64,000 nucleotides of DNA from the NCBI RefSeq assembly GCF_019059575.1, contig NW_024881984.1, positions 186,001 through 250,000 of the forward strand, given 5' to 3'. This DNA comes from Amphibalanus amphitrite. Lineage: Eukaryota; Arthropoda; Thecostraca; Balanomorpha; Balanidae. A program made the translations under genes and the position numbers. Positions 38,836 through 51,859 of the stretch are shown here, in pieces. Below the pieces are notes generated by a model. It had not been told where the DNA came from. It did not search any database and worked only from the letters and a program-made list of their open reading frames with translations. Every line of letters begins with the position of its first letter. Position 1 is the first letter of the stretch.

Positions 38836-39609
38836 GTCACAAGCGCCAACAACTCATCGACTCGTTTCGCTGCGAAGCGCTCTCAGCTGATGTCCCGTCA
38901 GCTGTCGAGCTCCACCAGCACGAGCTCCAGCAGCGCCGAGCAGCGTCAGGCGTCTCACGACTCCTCCGAGCGGGTGACCGCCTCCTCCTCACAATCCGAG
39001 CTGCAGAACTTCAACCACCGCAAGGTGTCGCAGACGCAGATCGGCGGCAGCTCCAACGGCCTCTCCTCGTCGGCAGTGACGTGCGTCACGGCCAGCACCG
39101 CCAGCACCAGCTCCCGCGCCGTCAGCAGCGCGCTCAGCTCCCAATCCACCCTCACGTCCACGGCTGGCGTCAGGGAGGTTCAGGCGGGCGCCGCCAGGGC
39201 GGCGCTACAGTCGCAGGCCTCGGCCGCCTCGTTTGCCTCGGCCGCCAATGCGCGGCAGCTCGCTAAGAGCTTTGATTCGCTCAAAAGCATGTCCATGGAT
39301 AAGCTGAAGGACTCGCTATCCATGGAGAAGTTGGATGATCGAGACCTACTCAACATCGACCTGGGCAGTGAGGGTGGCTCCCGCGACCCGAACGTTCAGG
39401 TTTTCGAGCAGAAACAATCCTACTCCACCTCAAACAAGAAGTTGGTGACGAATGACTTCAGTGCCGAGGAGGCGACGGCCAACAGTGAGCAGATGACGCA
39501 CCTGCAGGAGGGCGACACCTCCTACCGGGAGAACAAGGCCAGCTCCGACATGAGGGCCAAGCTGGAGATGAACGGCATCACCGCCGAGAAGGGGCTCTCC
39601 ACACGACAG
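38836..39609 (+). CDS. SARM1: SARM1/Ect4 Ser/Ala-rich linker exon (258 codons)
   Basis: Acceptor CTACCCTTCCCAG, donor CAG|GTAAGC, 774 nt, phase 0 at both ends. It opens VTSANNSSTRFAAKRSQLMS, followed by long Ser/Thr/Ala-rich low complexity. A more regular block comes next: LAKSFDSLKSMSMDKLKDS with LSMEKLDDRDLLNIDLG. It ends with a Glu/Gln-rich stretch and GLSTRQ. No folded domain is recognised. The SLKSMSMDKL block is amphipathic and may be a short helix. It is inferred as SARM1 from frame-perfect joins on both sides and from its position before the ARM exon. Confidence 0.83.
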
Positions 39610-41399
39610 GTAAGCACGGCCATAGCTATCTAATAGTGTTATTGTGCAGTAAACCTATAGATATATAAGGTAAGATATCATCCATATAAAATCTCAATCG
39701 GCAAGACAACGACAGGAAATCGTAGCTCTTTTGATTTATGGTAGTCCAGTGGCTTTGGTCTTGCGGACTGCGGTTGGGGATATCTTTTTCTATGCGATTT
39801 GTGCCACTGCAAGTGAGGAATATTCCGTGTCTGGCAATGCAGCCAACAGAAGCACTTAATAAGGGCTAATGGATGAAAAAATATTGCCACTTTGCAAAGA
39901 AAACGAATGGTCCCGCAATGCTACTCATGAGAACGGTACTGTACCATTGTCCGAAGAACGTTGTTCTTTGCTGTAACGGTCACACCAGTAGCACGCATCA
40001 AATGCACTGACCTGCTTACGGTAAACCATACCAAAGAAAACACAACGATGAAAAGTAAACATCGTCATCTTCAAACAATTATACAATTGCAATGTAGAAT
40101 TGCTTATGTAAGCGATGTTAGATTCTGTTCTTTATTGAAGCGGTACGAAAACTCTTGCCTTTGATATCTGGCAGAAGCTCAGGGACATCAAACATCAATA
40201 CCCCCGAACAGCTAATTTACACCTGATACACTATCATCGCTGTGATACAAGCGCTGCTGACAGCGGTGTGTCCAGCCCAGGAAAAAACGGTTCAGGAAAG
40301 GTCGCCCGCCGGTAATGGTAACGGTACAGCGGCATGCTCCTCGCGCACGTCTTCTCAATGCCACACGTGTGCTGATGTTGAAGGTCGCAGCGGTGCTACA
40401 AGAGGAGGGGGGGGGGCTGGAGAGAGAGGTACGGGTTACACGTGGGGTAAACTGGCGTCTATTACTTGGAGATGGTAGTGGTCCTAATGTGGCATTGTAA
40501 TCAAAATTGTCCTACAGGTGATGCATGGATGTGCTATCGACACTGAGAGAAAGGCAGACTAGACACCATGCTGTATAGGAAGACGTACCATCGTTGTTAG
40601 TAGCTGGAATACCGTTCGAGATTGCGGAGCTTATTCGAATCTGACGTGCCTGCACTCCCGCTAAATGATTTTTATCCGCCCTAATCTCCTGAACGAACCA
40701 CGAATCGTACTCGGCATACGGATTTACAGTTAATGATCTTATGTCATTGTCTTTTAGCTTTACACCGTATGACGTATCCTTATGAACTTGTGTTAACCAG
40801 TTAGCTCTTGAAGCGTTAGAACATACCTTTTCACATGATAGTTTGCTGTTTGTCAAAATTTTGATTTCATTTGCTAAGCTTTTTTAAAGATAACTGGATC
40901 ACATATAAAAATTGATGTTAGAAATGCATTGGCTGCTACTATTGCGCTTAGTTCTATACCAGGCCTCAAGGCGTATATCTGGCTCAGTTTTGATCAAGTG
41001 TCTCTAGGCCTTGAGAGCTGCCTGTAATTCTGAAGAAGCACCAGTTTTATGTCTGAACGACGCGCCACAAACTGAAGCGTCTACAATTACATCTCATAGA
41101 CAGAACTCGGTTGAACTTCAGGCGATAGAGATGCTGCTGTAGCTAGCGAGATTAAATCTATCGCTGCCCTGCACCTGAGCCGATATGACCCGTGCTGACC
41201 CGCTGTGACCCGTGCTGACCTGACGCGGTCACCGGTCGGGCGTTGGCCGCTCGCCGGTCCGGCGGATGGTGTGGCGGTGGCCGCGCCGGCGTCGGAATCG
41301 ATACGCGACGGCGCCGACGTTCCTCCGACCAGCAGTGTGGTGCCGGGGCCCGCGGCGCCGAGCCGGGTCGGGCCGGGTCGCGCGCTCTCGGCTGGGTGC

Positions 41400-41543
41400 A
41401 TGTTCGGTCCGGGCAGTCCTCTGCGTGTACTGGGCGGTCGCCTGCGAGGGGCCCGCCGTGCCCTCAGCGGGGATCGTCTCACAGGAGTGAAGCCGACGGC
41501 GGCGGAGGAGACCCCGAGGGCGGGAGAGGGCGGAGAGAGCGAG
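41400..41543 (+). CDS. Weak candidate alternative first coding exon (48 codons)
   Basis: This lies in a GC-rich island spanning about 41185-41640. An ATG at 41400 opens MFGPGSPLRVLGGRLRGARR and ends in EGGESE at the donor GAG|GTGAGG, phase 0, so it could join the exon at 51860. An isoform starting here would skip the Ser/Ala-rich linker. The composition is what a GC-rich island would give by chance, so support is limited to ATG, donor, phase and position. Confidence 0.27.
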
Positions 41544-43431
41544 GTGAGGCCGAGGGAGAGAGCGAGGGGAGGTCAAGTGACGGGGCGCAGGGAGTGGTAG
41601 ATCGGCTGTAGCGGTCGGCCGCTGCGGTGACGTGAAGATGTCTCTAGAAACCTCCAGAATGCGCGGTACGCCAATAGGGAAGCGACTGTGGTCTGCAAAT
41701 CTGGCGAGCAGCGGGTAATGGGCAGTTTTTGCGCTGCGGCATGTCCCAGCCTCTCCCAGCGATGACCACACCGGCTGGTAGGAATTTGAGGAAACGGGTT
41801 AATTGGATGACATACATTGCGACAAAAAACGTCTCCATATTACCATGTGTTATCAGTAACCTTGTGACTCGGGCTACATTTTTATCCGCGCAGTGATTTG
41901 AGATCTTTAGATCATTCTTCCAACGGCTATAACCGGTTAAATGACGTGGCCTTACGCGGGCTTAGCCACCGTATCGTCTCATTGCGGTTAGGCCATTTAC
42001 CTAATCAGCGACGACAAGTACGCGGCGGCATGAAATGTTTTGTTACGGGCAGCGCATCCACTTTACCACTCGGTATGGTTTACGACGGTAGGGGCGATGC
42101 GTGGGCGACCGTCTTTACGGCGTGACCTCGACAGTGTGCGGCGGCGCTCCAGCGCGAGCTGCACAGCCGGATCCGCGGCCGTGGTGCATAATTAACGTTC
42201 CCTTCTGTCCGCCCCACACCGTAACCGGTAACAAATGTCCCCTAATGTCGGCATAAATAGCGCGGCAGCATGCCCTCAGCGATGGGCACGGAAGCGCAGG
42301 TAATGCCGTGTTTACCCAAGTCAATGAGGTACCCCGACTGCGCCCCAGGTATACACAACATTTGCCGACATTCCACACCTACGCAGTCCTCACAGCACAC
42401 GCCAGCCCCGCAGCTGGGCCTGGGTCGCCGCGCAGATCTACTCTCGTTAATGCACTCGCGTGTAGGTCGTCGGGCGTGGCACGCGTATTCTGTCGGCGCC
42501 ACCGACAGCTGTCCTCGGCGCAGGGTTCGAGGGCTCGCCTCGCCGCTGGCTTTGGCGGCTGTCCTCGCCGTCCTCGCCTCAGATTGATCCACGGCTTCGG
42601 TCGATAGAAGAACGCCCGCTGCCAACTCGCTTGCCAGGTTTCGAGAACTGCACCAAGTCGACCTGCCCAATTAACCTTCAGGTTTCTTTAGTCCGATGGT
42701 GAAATACCGGGGTTATCGGCAATGTTGAGTGTAGGGCTTTAGTTGGGCATTCCATCTTTTGTTGTTCCTACACCGCTCTTGTGTGGCACTCTTTCCTCTC
42801 TCGCGACTGTCTTTACCGCCATCGTCTCTCACGCCCGCCCCGCGTCGACTGGTGGTGTTTGCGTCCTTCGCAGCTCGATTGCTGTCACGATTGATCGGGA
42901 ATCGACCGGACGGGCGCGGTGATCGGCCTCTCTTCTCGCTCGCCTCAACAGGAGATGGCCTTGCTACACCACAAGGCCTCTGTAGCAATCGGAGCGTGCG
43001 TTAAATATTTACTTTGATGAGCCGTAACGTGACGGGAGAGACCGTGACGGCTACCGTAACGTAACGTGACCGGTGGTGGGGGATGCAGAGGAGAACGAAG
43101 GAACACGTGCCTCTAAAGGAGCTTGACGTCAACAAGAGTTGTGACTGGAGTTGAAACGGCGAAGTTTCACGCAAGCTTTAAGTTCTGGAAAATGGAAGTT
43201 TCATTAATCAATAAACTTAACAGGATCTCAACAAAAGTATTTATGTCCCAGCCGTTCACGATTTTCATGCTTATAATAGTTACATTTTAAATGATTTTAC
43301 TTTGATTTATTGTAATATTTATTAATTATTCATAAATCATAAACATGCACAACATTATGTTGTGGTGGCTGAAGAAGCGACCGCTTCAGCAAGTTTGCCC
43401 AATGGCAGGACAGCACTCGGATTTCCAGACT

Positions 43432-43474
43432 ATGCGGCACAGCATACCTTCAGGCGCTTACAACTAGTGCCATC
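43432..43474 (-). repeat. Dispersed CTGTGCCGCA repeat, inverted unit
   Basis: Read on the minus strand: AGATGGCACTAGTTG, then GCGCCTGAAGGTATGCTGTGCCGCA. It matches the units at 36169 and 61284. Confidence 0.65.
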
Positions 43475-46151
43475 TAGTGACGCAATTATCAGCAATGCAG
43501 TACGGTTTAGTTCAGGCGTATGCCCTATCGTTCATCAAGTTACAGTGGGTACGTTTTATGGAATGCCGTTTTTACTAAATTTAGGCATGAGTGACTGCTA
43601 AGCACAATTCCATAAAGGCCCACCAAGGAAATACCAGCCTGTCGGCTTCGTAGACGTGTGAGTAGCTGTGCTAATTAACTAAATAGCCTAGCGTCATCAC
43701 TCGTAGGCAGGTGCCTGCGTGCCTACATTCGTTCATTCTTATTTCCATAAACGCTAATCTAAGCTTGTTATTGCTGTTTCAACTTGTTAGTGCGAAAAGG
43801 CTCACGGGACAGTTCGATCAATGATCGCAATTCTCGGGGACGTTCGACCTGTGTTCGATCGGCTCACTGAGCGCCGCCAAAACAGCTGGCGAGGCTCACG
43901 ATAGCTGAATATCGAACCCATGCCAAATGGTGAGCTCAGTCTCAAACAGAAATGGGATTCGAGGTAAACGAATAGGTGCGTTATTTTATCGGAGCGGTAT
44001 TGGCAGATAGCAGCAATCGTTGTCTTTTCGGAAATGGGTTTTTTGTTTATAATTGCGCGTGTGTCAAGCTGATCTTCTTCAAGCTGAAAACAAACGCATT
44101 GTCGTATTTCAAATGCGTCGAGGTATCACGTGCGTGGTGCACTCATTTCGTAAACGATCAATTCCTAAGGGCAAAGTACGTACCTATATTTTATCATAGT
44201 ACAAAGAACTAATTGTTTAGCCCAAAGCCCTTGGCTAAATTTATACTTTGGGTACCTTCACTTTATCCCAAGCATAACTTAAGTCTTAAATCATTTCGGA
44301 TGCCTACATCTTAATTCTCTCGAATCTCTTCTCGGCATCTCGTGTCCTCCGCCCACTCCGCACCTCTATCACACATATATCTGGCGTCATTAATGGGAGT
44401 TTCATCACCGTTCGGCGCGATTATCAGGCTGCGTGGGCTGCCTACACCATCCGCCACCTATCGCCCTCGCCGCTCCTTCGTCAGAGCTGTGTAAACATCT
44501 CGCCCACGGCCACTGCCGACCTCAGAGTCGCCGCCCGTCGCACCCGGCACCATCACAAGTGCCGCCGCTCGTCACGGACAGGGGTTTCCGCTCTTCGGAC
44601 ACGAAAACACGCTTCAAACACGCGCGTGGGGCTCGGCGGTGCGCCCAAAGGTCGTGGAAGTGGGGCCGATGGACCAGCTCTGGTGGTAGTTTTGGCATGA
44701 GTGGTGTAGTGGACGCTTGGTTTGGCACGCATGATGTCTGGGTATTTGTCAGATGTAGCGAGAACTCCGCGGCTAACCTTCCACTGACGCAATTTCTGAG
44801 AGCGCCACATTCTGATAAAGCTTCCACAACAATTCCGAGATTGACTGAGACGGCATACTGAACTTCTCACCGTCTTGCGACTTAAAAATAAAAACATCTT
44901 CATTAGAATCTGGACGGATCACCTATGAAGCACACGATCCAATAGTATCGAACATAAAAACGACCCAACGAACATCAAAGCGTTCGATGGGCCTCCAAGG
45001 AGTCTTTAAAGCCCCGATCCCCGGATGACCTCGGGGCAATCCGTTACGGCGGCGGTGCGACCTCGGCCGTCGCGTCAGGGGCGCTCCCCGCGCGGCGCGC
45101 GGGGTGATGTGACCCCGCCCCGCTAAAAATAACGGTGAGATCACCTGCGGGCCACTGGAAGCTCGCCCTGACGACTGCGGGGCTCGTGCCAGTCGTGCAC
45201 CGCCACGGGGTGGCAGCCGGAGGTGTCGGCAAGAGCGTCTCCGTCGCCGTGAGCCGCCGAGGAACATCATGCCGCATCTTGTTATCAAGGTGGGGCGCTT
45301 CCCAATGGTGACCATGTTGAGCTCCGAAAGATCATTGGTGCGCCAGGGCACGATTTTTTTTTTTTGCTCGGCTTATGCGTCATATTTACAAATTTGTGAT
45401 GTAGCCGGTGTTATTTGTGACTTCATATCACACCCTTCCGTCCGTCAAAATCGATAGTCTTTTGGCAAAATAAGCACCGTAGCGGTAAGAGACCTCGGCC
45501 GTTATGGCCAGCTCAATGTCAGGTAGCAAAGGATGTTTTTGCGAAAGCATCCTTCTACATCATTCTGCTCCAACATCATTCTACTCCGCGAAGTAGAATG
45601 CGAGAATGTTATCGCCAGACAACATTCTGGTCTCTCGTAATGAGAGGTGATCGCTCTCAGCGCGAGTCGCGACACAGAAGCAGTGCGATAAAAGCGCTAC
45701 GGATCGTCTGCCCCGGATTCTAATGCTCCGAGCCGTATCATGTAAACAGGTACGCGGCCAAAAGCGTGCTACTCGCTGTTGAGTTCAGTGCACAGGATGA
45801 ACTCTTGTGCACTGGATGTATCTCTCTTGTCCCTCGGATGTCTCTCTTGTGATCTGACTTAGTTGTGACTTAGTGAACGCATAGATCGCAGGTACAAACT
45901 CTAGATGCATCTTACCTACCTCTATTTCTGGCGTCGACTGCAAATAAATCATCGACAGAAGCAATGAGCTTGGCGTTTCAGTTTGGCATTTACACAATGC
46001 TTTGTTATTATTGGTAAAGAAAGACGATATCCTTGCTTTGATCGAGTCTGTTGAAGTCAGTTTGCCAGCTTCATTTTATCTGAGTTTGATCTTTCACTAA
46101 ATTCGAGACACTCAGTCGAGCCAATGCTACCGCAAGAAAGCTAACGATGCC

Positions 46152-46325
46152 CAGGCATCGGTAGGATTGTGATTGCAGGATTGCAAAATCCTGATTGCAT
46201 TCCTTTTTGGTGGATTGCACCTGGATTTGAAATCCATTCCAAAAAACAGGATTTGATTGCGGATTGGATTGCATCATACTTCCAATTTTTGCAATCCAAT
46301 CCGGATTGCAATCCTTTCCTGGGGC
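46152..46325 (+). repeat. GGATTGCAATCC-rich repeat, copy 1
   Basis: Begins GGCATCGGTAGGATTG and is packed with alternating GGATTGC and GCAATCC words, making many overlapping palindromes (for example GGATTGCAATCC at the 3' end). A related copy in the opposite orientation lies at 50025-50190 and ends TTTTACCGATGCC. No target duplication is clear. Confidence 0.7.
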
Positions 46326-46680
46326 AATTAGTCGTTAGGCGGCACGGGCGGACATCGATAGCAGCGCCTCTATCGGTCACTAGGGAAAGCTGGGCTGTAG
46401 GCGACGAAATACCGGCTGAGTTGTCACACGTTGAATAGGTTTATAGCCATCCGTCTTGTGAAAAAGTTGAACTTTTGCCTTTAATATTTCTACAGGCAAT
46501 TTTAGAAGTGTCTTCACATGGATTACAAAACCGTTTAGATTAATGCAATCACTTCAAGCCTTCCCTATTGTTCTTGATGATGCGGGAACTATTTCTAATT
46601 AGTGTTTCTAGCTTAGTTAAAGAACATACTGTGCAAACGATGAGAAAAGCATACATGGAAGATTTTAAACGCAATTTTCT

Positions 46681-47872
46681 TTAACCCGCGCCCGGCTGGG
46701 GGTCCTGGATTTCCACGCCCTGCTGGGGGGTGTTTGAACACCCCCCTTGTAACTCGGCTCCTGGGTCACGTAGCGATACGCGGAAGGCGGCGTTCGAAAG
46801 AGCGTCAAAAATAATGACGAAATCACTTCGGTCAATTTTTTGGTCAGGTCAAAGGTCAGGTCACCAGAGGTCATTGAAGGCAAAATTTCGCCGATTTCCA
46901 GGTCGAATGGCGAAAATTTCCAAGAAGCCAACACATAACTCGGGAACCAATAGAGCTACAGCGCTGCGGAAAAGCGCATTCGATAGCCCTATTAACGCCC
47001 TTTCTGAGTAATTCTCTCAGATTTGACCTAGCGTCAACAGTTTTGCCTGCAGGGGGCAAAAACTGCAAAAATAGCCGATTTTTTCGGAAACAGTTTTTCT
47101 GCAATAACTTTTGACCCAAGCCCTGTACGAGCTTACTTTTACCGGCATCGTGTTCCTCTCGTCAAGACGCATCGAATGAACTATAACTTGACCTTGAAAG
47201 GTCAACTTGAAAATTTGACCTCAGGTCAAGGTCATGACCTGACCGGAAAGGGTCATGTTGCATATCAGTCGATCCGTATCGTCGAGCTGAACACATCTAA
47301 GGCGTTTTCATCGCTCTAGCATGCCTCTATCAAAAGTTACTTGCGAAAAACTGTTAGATACCATTCGTGACCTAAGATGACCTCAGGGCATAAACAAGGG
47401 TCACGGACACCATTTTCATGTTCAGTGTGTCTAAACCACTTGTAATTCGGTGTTTGGGAGTGTTTATAATGTCTTTGATCCAAAAGAGGCGCATTTCAAT
47501 TTTCTCCCATTGACTTATAATGGGGAGGTCGCAAAATTGACCTGACCTTAGGTCATCGATATCAAAATTCTGAGATATACATTTTGTACATGCTATTGCT
47601 CTTAGCAACCGCTGAAAGTTTCAAAGCGATCGGTCACTCGGTGTAGCTATGACAGACATTGAAACTTTTTATGAGGTGAGGTCACTTCAAGTGACCTGGT
47701 GACCTGACCTTGAATGACCTTGGTCTGAAATTTTCACAACATGTGTAGAATTGATGTATGATAAGGTGTACCAAAAACGGCGGCGCTCCGCGCCGCCATT
47801 TTTGAGATATTCGCGAAAAACCACAAGGGGGGGGTGTTCAAACACCCCCCCCCCCAGCAGGGCGCGGGTTAA
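46681..47872 (+). mobile_element. TTAA element, copy B (piggyBac-like MITE, 1184 bp)
   Basis: The element is 46685-47868 between TTAA at 46681-46684 and 47869-47872. The ends are CCCGCGCCCGGCTGGG and (inverted) CCCGCGCCCTGCTGGG. Its length is within 2 bp of copy A. The hairpin next to each end has core GGTGTTTGAACACC instead of GGCCATTTTGGCC. The left end carries a second tip copy (GCCCTGCTGGGG) after a 22-bp spacer. Internal sequence is rich in AGGTCA/TGACCT. Its core is what is found inverted inside the element at 2612. Confidence 0.87.
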
Positions 47873-48208
47873 CAATTAATGGTAAATTCTCTACATATCA
47901 TGGAAAAGGTGCATGCTAACTGATAATTTAAAGTTCTTGGGGCCAGTTGTTTTCTTCTTTTCTTACGTCGCCCCAATGGCCGCGAATACACTTCTGATAA
48001 CGCCTATCGTCATGTCTGATATTTTCCCGATCTTAATAGCCCTAGAATGATGTGCAGCCGCTATAAGTTGTGGAATGTGCATCGACGGAACTAACTAGAA
48101 TACTGCCGGTTGCCATAGACACAAATTATCCTAGTCTCAAGGCAAAGTTGGTGCTGCGCTGCTTGCATGGCAACACGGGGCCGGGCGAGAGGCGAGAACT
48201 ACGCCACG

Positions 48209-49240
48209 TTAAAGGGACCCTCCCACCTTAACATTAGTTTTGAGTTGAGATAGCCAAGTTTGCGGCCAGGCTCAGAAACCACCATTTATCCCGGTCGCAA
48301 CCCCCGCAGCTTTATGGTGTTCAAGAAATTTCTTCCCTTTACTTGCAGGGTGGGACCAGCGTGGTCCCTATCTCTTAAAGGAAATAGTTCACTTTTTAAC
48401 ATGGGTTTTGAACTGGAATAGCAGTTCCGTAGCTTGGGCTGAGACGAGCATAAATCAGGAGCTTTTACAGCCCAACGATCACCCTAGGCAAAGATATTCT
48501 ATTTCTCGTCGCGAAAAAGGTGTCTTGCGTTGAGGATGTGTGCCTTGCATATATTTCCATCCAGTATGAAAAGAGCATGGGTCCCGAAAATTCTTCAGAA
48601 ACTAGAGAAATTATCTACGAGAACTCTAGAGAAATTCTCGTACTGATCAATTAGGACATTCAGGGGAACATTTTATCAGATCGAGCAGATCGCCCAAATG
48701 CCGGTGGCTGCGATAATTTCTCTGTTTCTGAAGAATTTTCGGGACCCATGCTCTTTTCATACTGGATCGCGTGTGCCTTACAGAAACTGAAAAGTTCTTC
48801 CTATATCAAAATATAGAAAATAATATTTTGTTATGAAAAGGTTTTATTTTCTTTGCTGATTATTTTGAACATAAAAAATCATAAATCCGTTGCAAAAAAA
48901 AAATCGTGAAAGTGAACTATTTCCTTTCATCAGATTCCATTACGGGAATCTGATGACGTCATCAGGCTTTTGAACGTCCGTTAAATGTTTGACTAAAACG
49001 TTTTGTAGCACGCGGTGGTATATGCTGCGTTGCGCGCAACAAATGCCGCACTTTTAAATAAAGTCGCTAGGAACAGCGGAGATCCCAAAAAGTAAACAAA
49101 AGTAAAAGTCTAATATCTTGAAAACCGGTGAATATTTTTCGGTGAAATTTGGTAGATATTCGTTTTCGCTCTTTCTGAACCGAGCGACATCACTTTCATG
49201 CCAATTCATAAACTTTTTTAAGGTGGGAGGGTCCCTTTAA
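48209..49240 (+). mobile_element. TTAA-flanked MITE containing two further inverted repeats
   Basis: The outer element is 48213-49236 with TTAA at 48209-48212 and 49237-49240. Its ends AGGGACCCTCCCACCTTA are perfectly inverted. Inside, AAAGGAAATAGTTCACTTT at 48377 pairs with its complement ending at about 48928. Inside that, ATCCAGTATGAAAAGAGCAT at 48559 starts an arm of about 50 bases whose complement ends at 48767. No open frame of note. Confidence 0.88.
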
Positions 49241-49249
49241 ATGGCGGAT

Positions 49250-49252
<3 letters not shown>

Positions 49253-49320
<68 letters not shown>
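49253..49320 (+). repeat. (GA)n microsatellite
   Basis: About 65 bases of GA followed by a G run. It begins 12 bases after the TTAA that closes the MITE at 49236 and is purine-rich in the transcript. Confidence 0.97.
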
Positions 49321-49321
<1 letters not shown>

Positions 49322-50024
49322 GGGGGGAGGACATAGAGAAAAGTGAAAAAGGTGCGTACCTATTTGCCCATATTTCCATACACTATGGAACATGTCGAGG
49401 TGAGAATAGGTAAGCCCCTGGTTTAAGAAAACAAGACCGCCATTTAATGACGTACACGGAGCGCTTTCTTTGTGCGCCCCTGGCCAACAATGGAAGCGCG
49501 CGCAGAAAAGCGACGGGGATTCCCCCCCCCCCCCAGACAGCTTCTCGTGTGACTGACGGCGCAGCTCCGGGCGGGGGCGGCACAGTTTCGCAACCGAGAA
49601 GGGCTGGTCCGGGTGGTCCGTTGTGTGTCGCTGACGTGCCGTGTTACAAACCGTGACAGTTTTGGAATGGCTTCAGGCCATTTCAAAACTGCTATCAAAA
49701 CTGCTATACATTTTACTTTGCTATCAAGGGCTTTACATCGAAACTTGAAATAATTTAAACGCTTTTAATTTAAACGCTCAAAATAACATACGCTGATGAA
49801 CTACATAGGAAGGGCAAAATTACGTATTTGAGGGCGAGTTTTAAAATATAAAACACTGGTTGGGTAGAGGTTTAAATGTGGGGGTGTTTGAGGCAAAAAA
49901 TATTTCCCATAAAATACCTGTGCCTTAGATAAGAATTACTCGCAAGACTAGGTACTAGAAATGGGTGAGTTGGGGATGGAGACACGGCCCTATCCCTATG
50001 CCCCCCTCCCTCCCCCAGATCCAC

Positions 50025-50190
50025 TAGTGCACAATAGGAATAGGTACAACAGGATTGCAAAAAAGGATTGCGGATTTGATCACAATCCAAGTGAAAAAAG
50101 GGGATTGCGGGTAGGAATGCAATCCACTTCGGCACTAGGAATGTGGATTGGGAATGCAATCCTTTCAAAAAGGATTTTACCGATGCCTGA
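50025..50190 (-). repeat. GGATTGCAATCC-rich repeat, copy 2
   Basis: Same word composition as 46152-46325 and opposite orientation, ending AAAAAGGATTTTACCGATGCC. It is diverged in detail. Confidence 0.65.
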
Positions 50191-51859
50191 CGATGCCACA
50201 TGCAATGATATATTTGCAATATGCATCGCGCAGCATATGCTTTAGTAAATAAACTTAAGCATACATAGAAGACTTTTGACGACTGGAAGCTTTTCCCGTC
50301 GTCGATTTTTGCAAATTGATAAATAGATAAAAAACTATGGTGAAGTTAGATAAATATAGTAGTCTGATGCTCATGAGTAAGCTATATGAAATGTATATTT
50401 TAGAGAAGAGTTATCGGAGTTATCGGAGATAATAGATAAAAACAGCCCGCTCGTATCATGCGCTGCTACTCATCACCGGAACCGGAGGTCCGGCGCGTCA
50501 GTCATTACCAGTCACCACTTGAAAGGCGTTTCCGGTTTAAAACCGGATCAGTTTCAGCAGTGTCCACCCACGCACCACCCCGCTCCGCTCCGACCCCTCA
50601 CTGACACATAACCCCGACGGGCTGCGATGATCCACCGCGTGCCTGTTGCCTCTGGCGGGGCCATATCTGAGCGAAGGGAGGGGTGTCCAAGTGCCCTGAT
50701 CAAGGAGCCCACTCAGTCACAGGTCATCCTCGTTATGAGTGATGTACGGGCGATGTGCCAAGCACCGCTCGCCGCCGTATGGCCGGAGCTGCCGCAGAGG
50801 CTGGTCATGACGTGCAGCTATTTTGGTGCTGTGTGGTGATGACACGCACTCAGGATAGTTTGAGTTCGGGGAGAGATAGGCTGAGCCCGCCGCCACCAGA
50901 AGATGAAGTCATTTGCCAAAGGGTGGAAGCTTGGGCTGTTATGCAAAAGTTGGCAGGAAAGTAGATTTATTTGACTTTTGTGCTCGTAGAGAGGTTGTTC
51001 TAAACATAACGGCGCCAATGTCGTGAAATGCTGTGGAAATGCATAGACATTTTGAAAACTCATTCCACGCTAAGTATCGTTTTGATCATCTCGTTAACCC
51101 ACAAAGCGACGTTTCCAACTCATATTACCAGCTGACCAACTTCGAGCACAATCGATCCGTCAGCGAATAGCTCGACTAGCTTTCGTCGCACGGGTCACAA
51201 CGCCGTTCTCAATTGCAAACGAACACGACCTGAAGCGCTCGCTACATGCAATGAAAGGGTATAGCATTTCAGGCGAAATACCATTCGAGTCCGTTTACGA
51301 TGGTGGTGGCGACAGCACGCAGTGCCGCGGCTGGTCTGTGTCGTACGGGGGCGACAGCTGTCGACGACCCAGGCACGCTCCAGCTGGCCCGTTCGGCTGG
51401 AATGCAGTGGCTGTGCGCAGTGAGATGTCACGGGGGTTACGAGAGGTCACGGAGGACAGCAGGGTCACGGAGGTCAGTAGGGTCACGATGGGTTGCCCAA
51501 GGTCGCTCCGATCGCCGCGGATCAGGCGATGATCGATTTCTGGCCGCGCTGGGGGCGGTCCGGCTCGTGCCAGGAGCGGTTGGCCCCGGCTAATGATGTT
51601 GTGACGGCCAGCAGTTGGCGAGCGAGTGCAGCTGCTTGTGGTGGCCAAAATCCGCAATCGACGCCAGTATGTGATAAACGGGACGAGCCCGCGGTTACGA
51701 CTGTCCACGAGTCCTTCAAACTCTGTGATGGCTGTTTCCATCAGCCACTAACACCCGGAGGCTCTCCAACTGATTTCCACTGTATTGCTTTTCTCGCCGC
51801 TGTCCTCTCAAGGATCTCGGAGTGTGATCGTTGACATTTCCTCTGTTCTCTGTTCCCAG

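Larger units (their letters stand above)
39610..51859 (+). other. 12.2-kb intron of the SARM1/Ect4 gene
   Basis: Bounded by GTAAGC at 39610 and TGTTCCCAG ending 51859, phase 0. It holds a possible alternative first exon, a TTAA element, GGATTGC repeats, a nested inverted-repeat island and a GA tract. I see nothing else in 39610-41180, 41640-43420, 43480-46140 (apart from a short hairpin, CATTCTACT/AGTAGAATG, near 45576-45600) or 50200-51780. Confidence 0.8.

Noticed and set aside
42270..42299. Ten-codon ATG exon with GCAG|GTAATG donor in phase 0
   Set aside because: Too short, and the nearby CATAAATAG would place transcription start after the ATG; kept only as a remote possibility.
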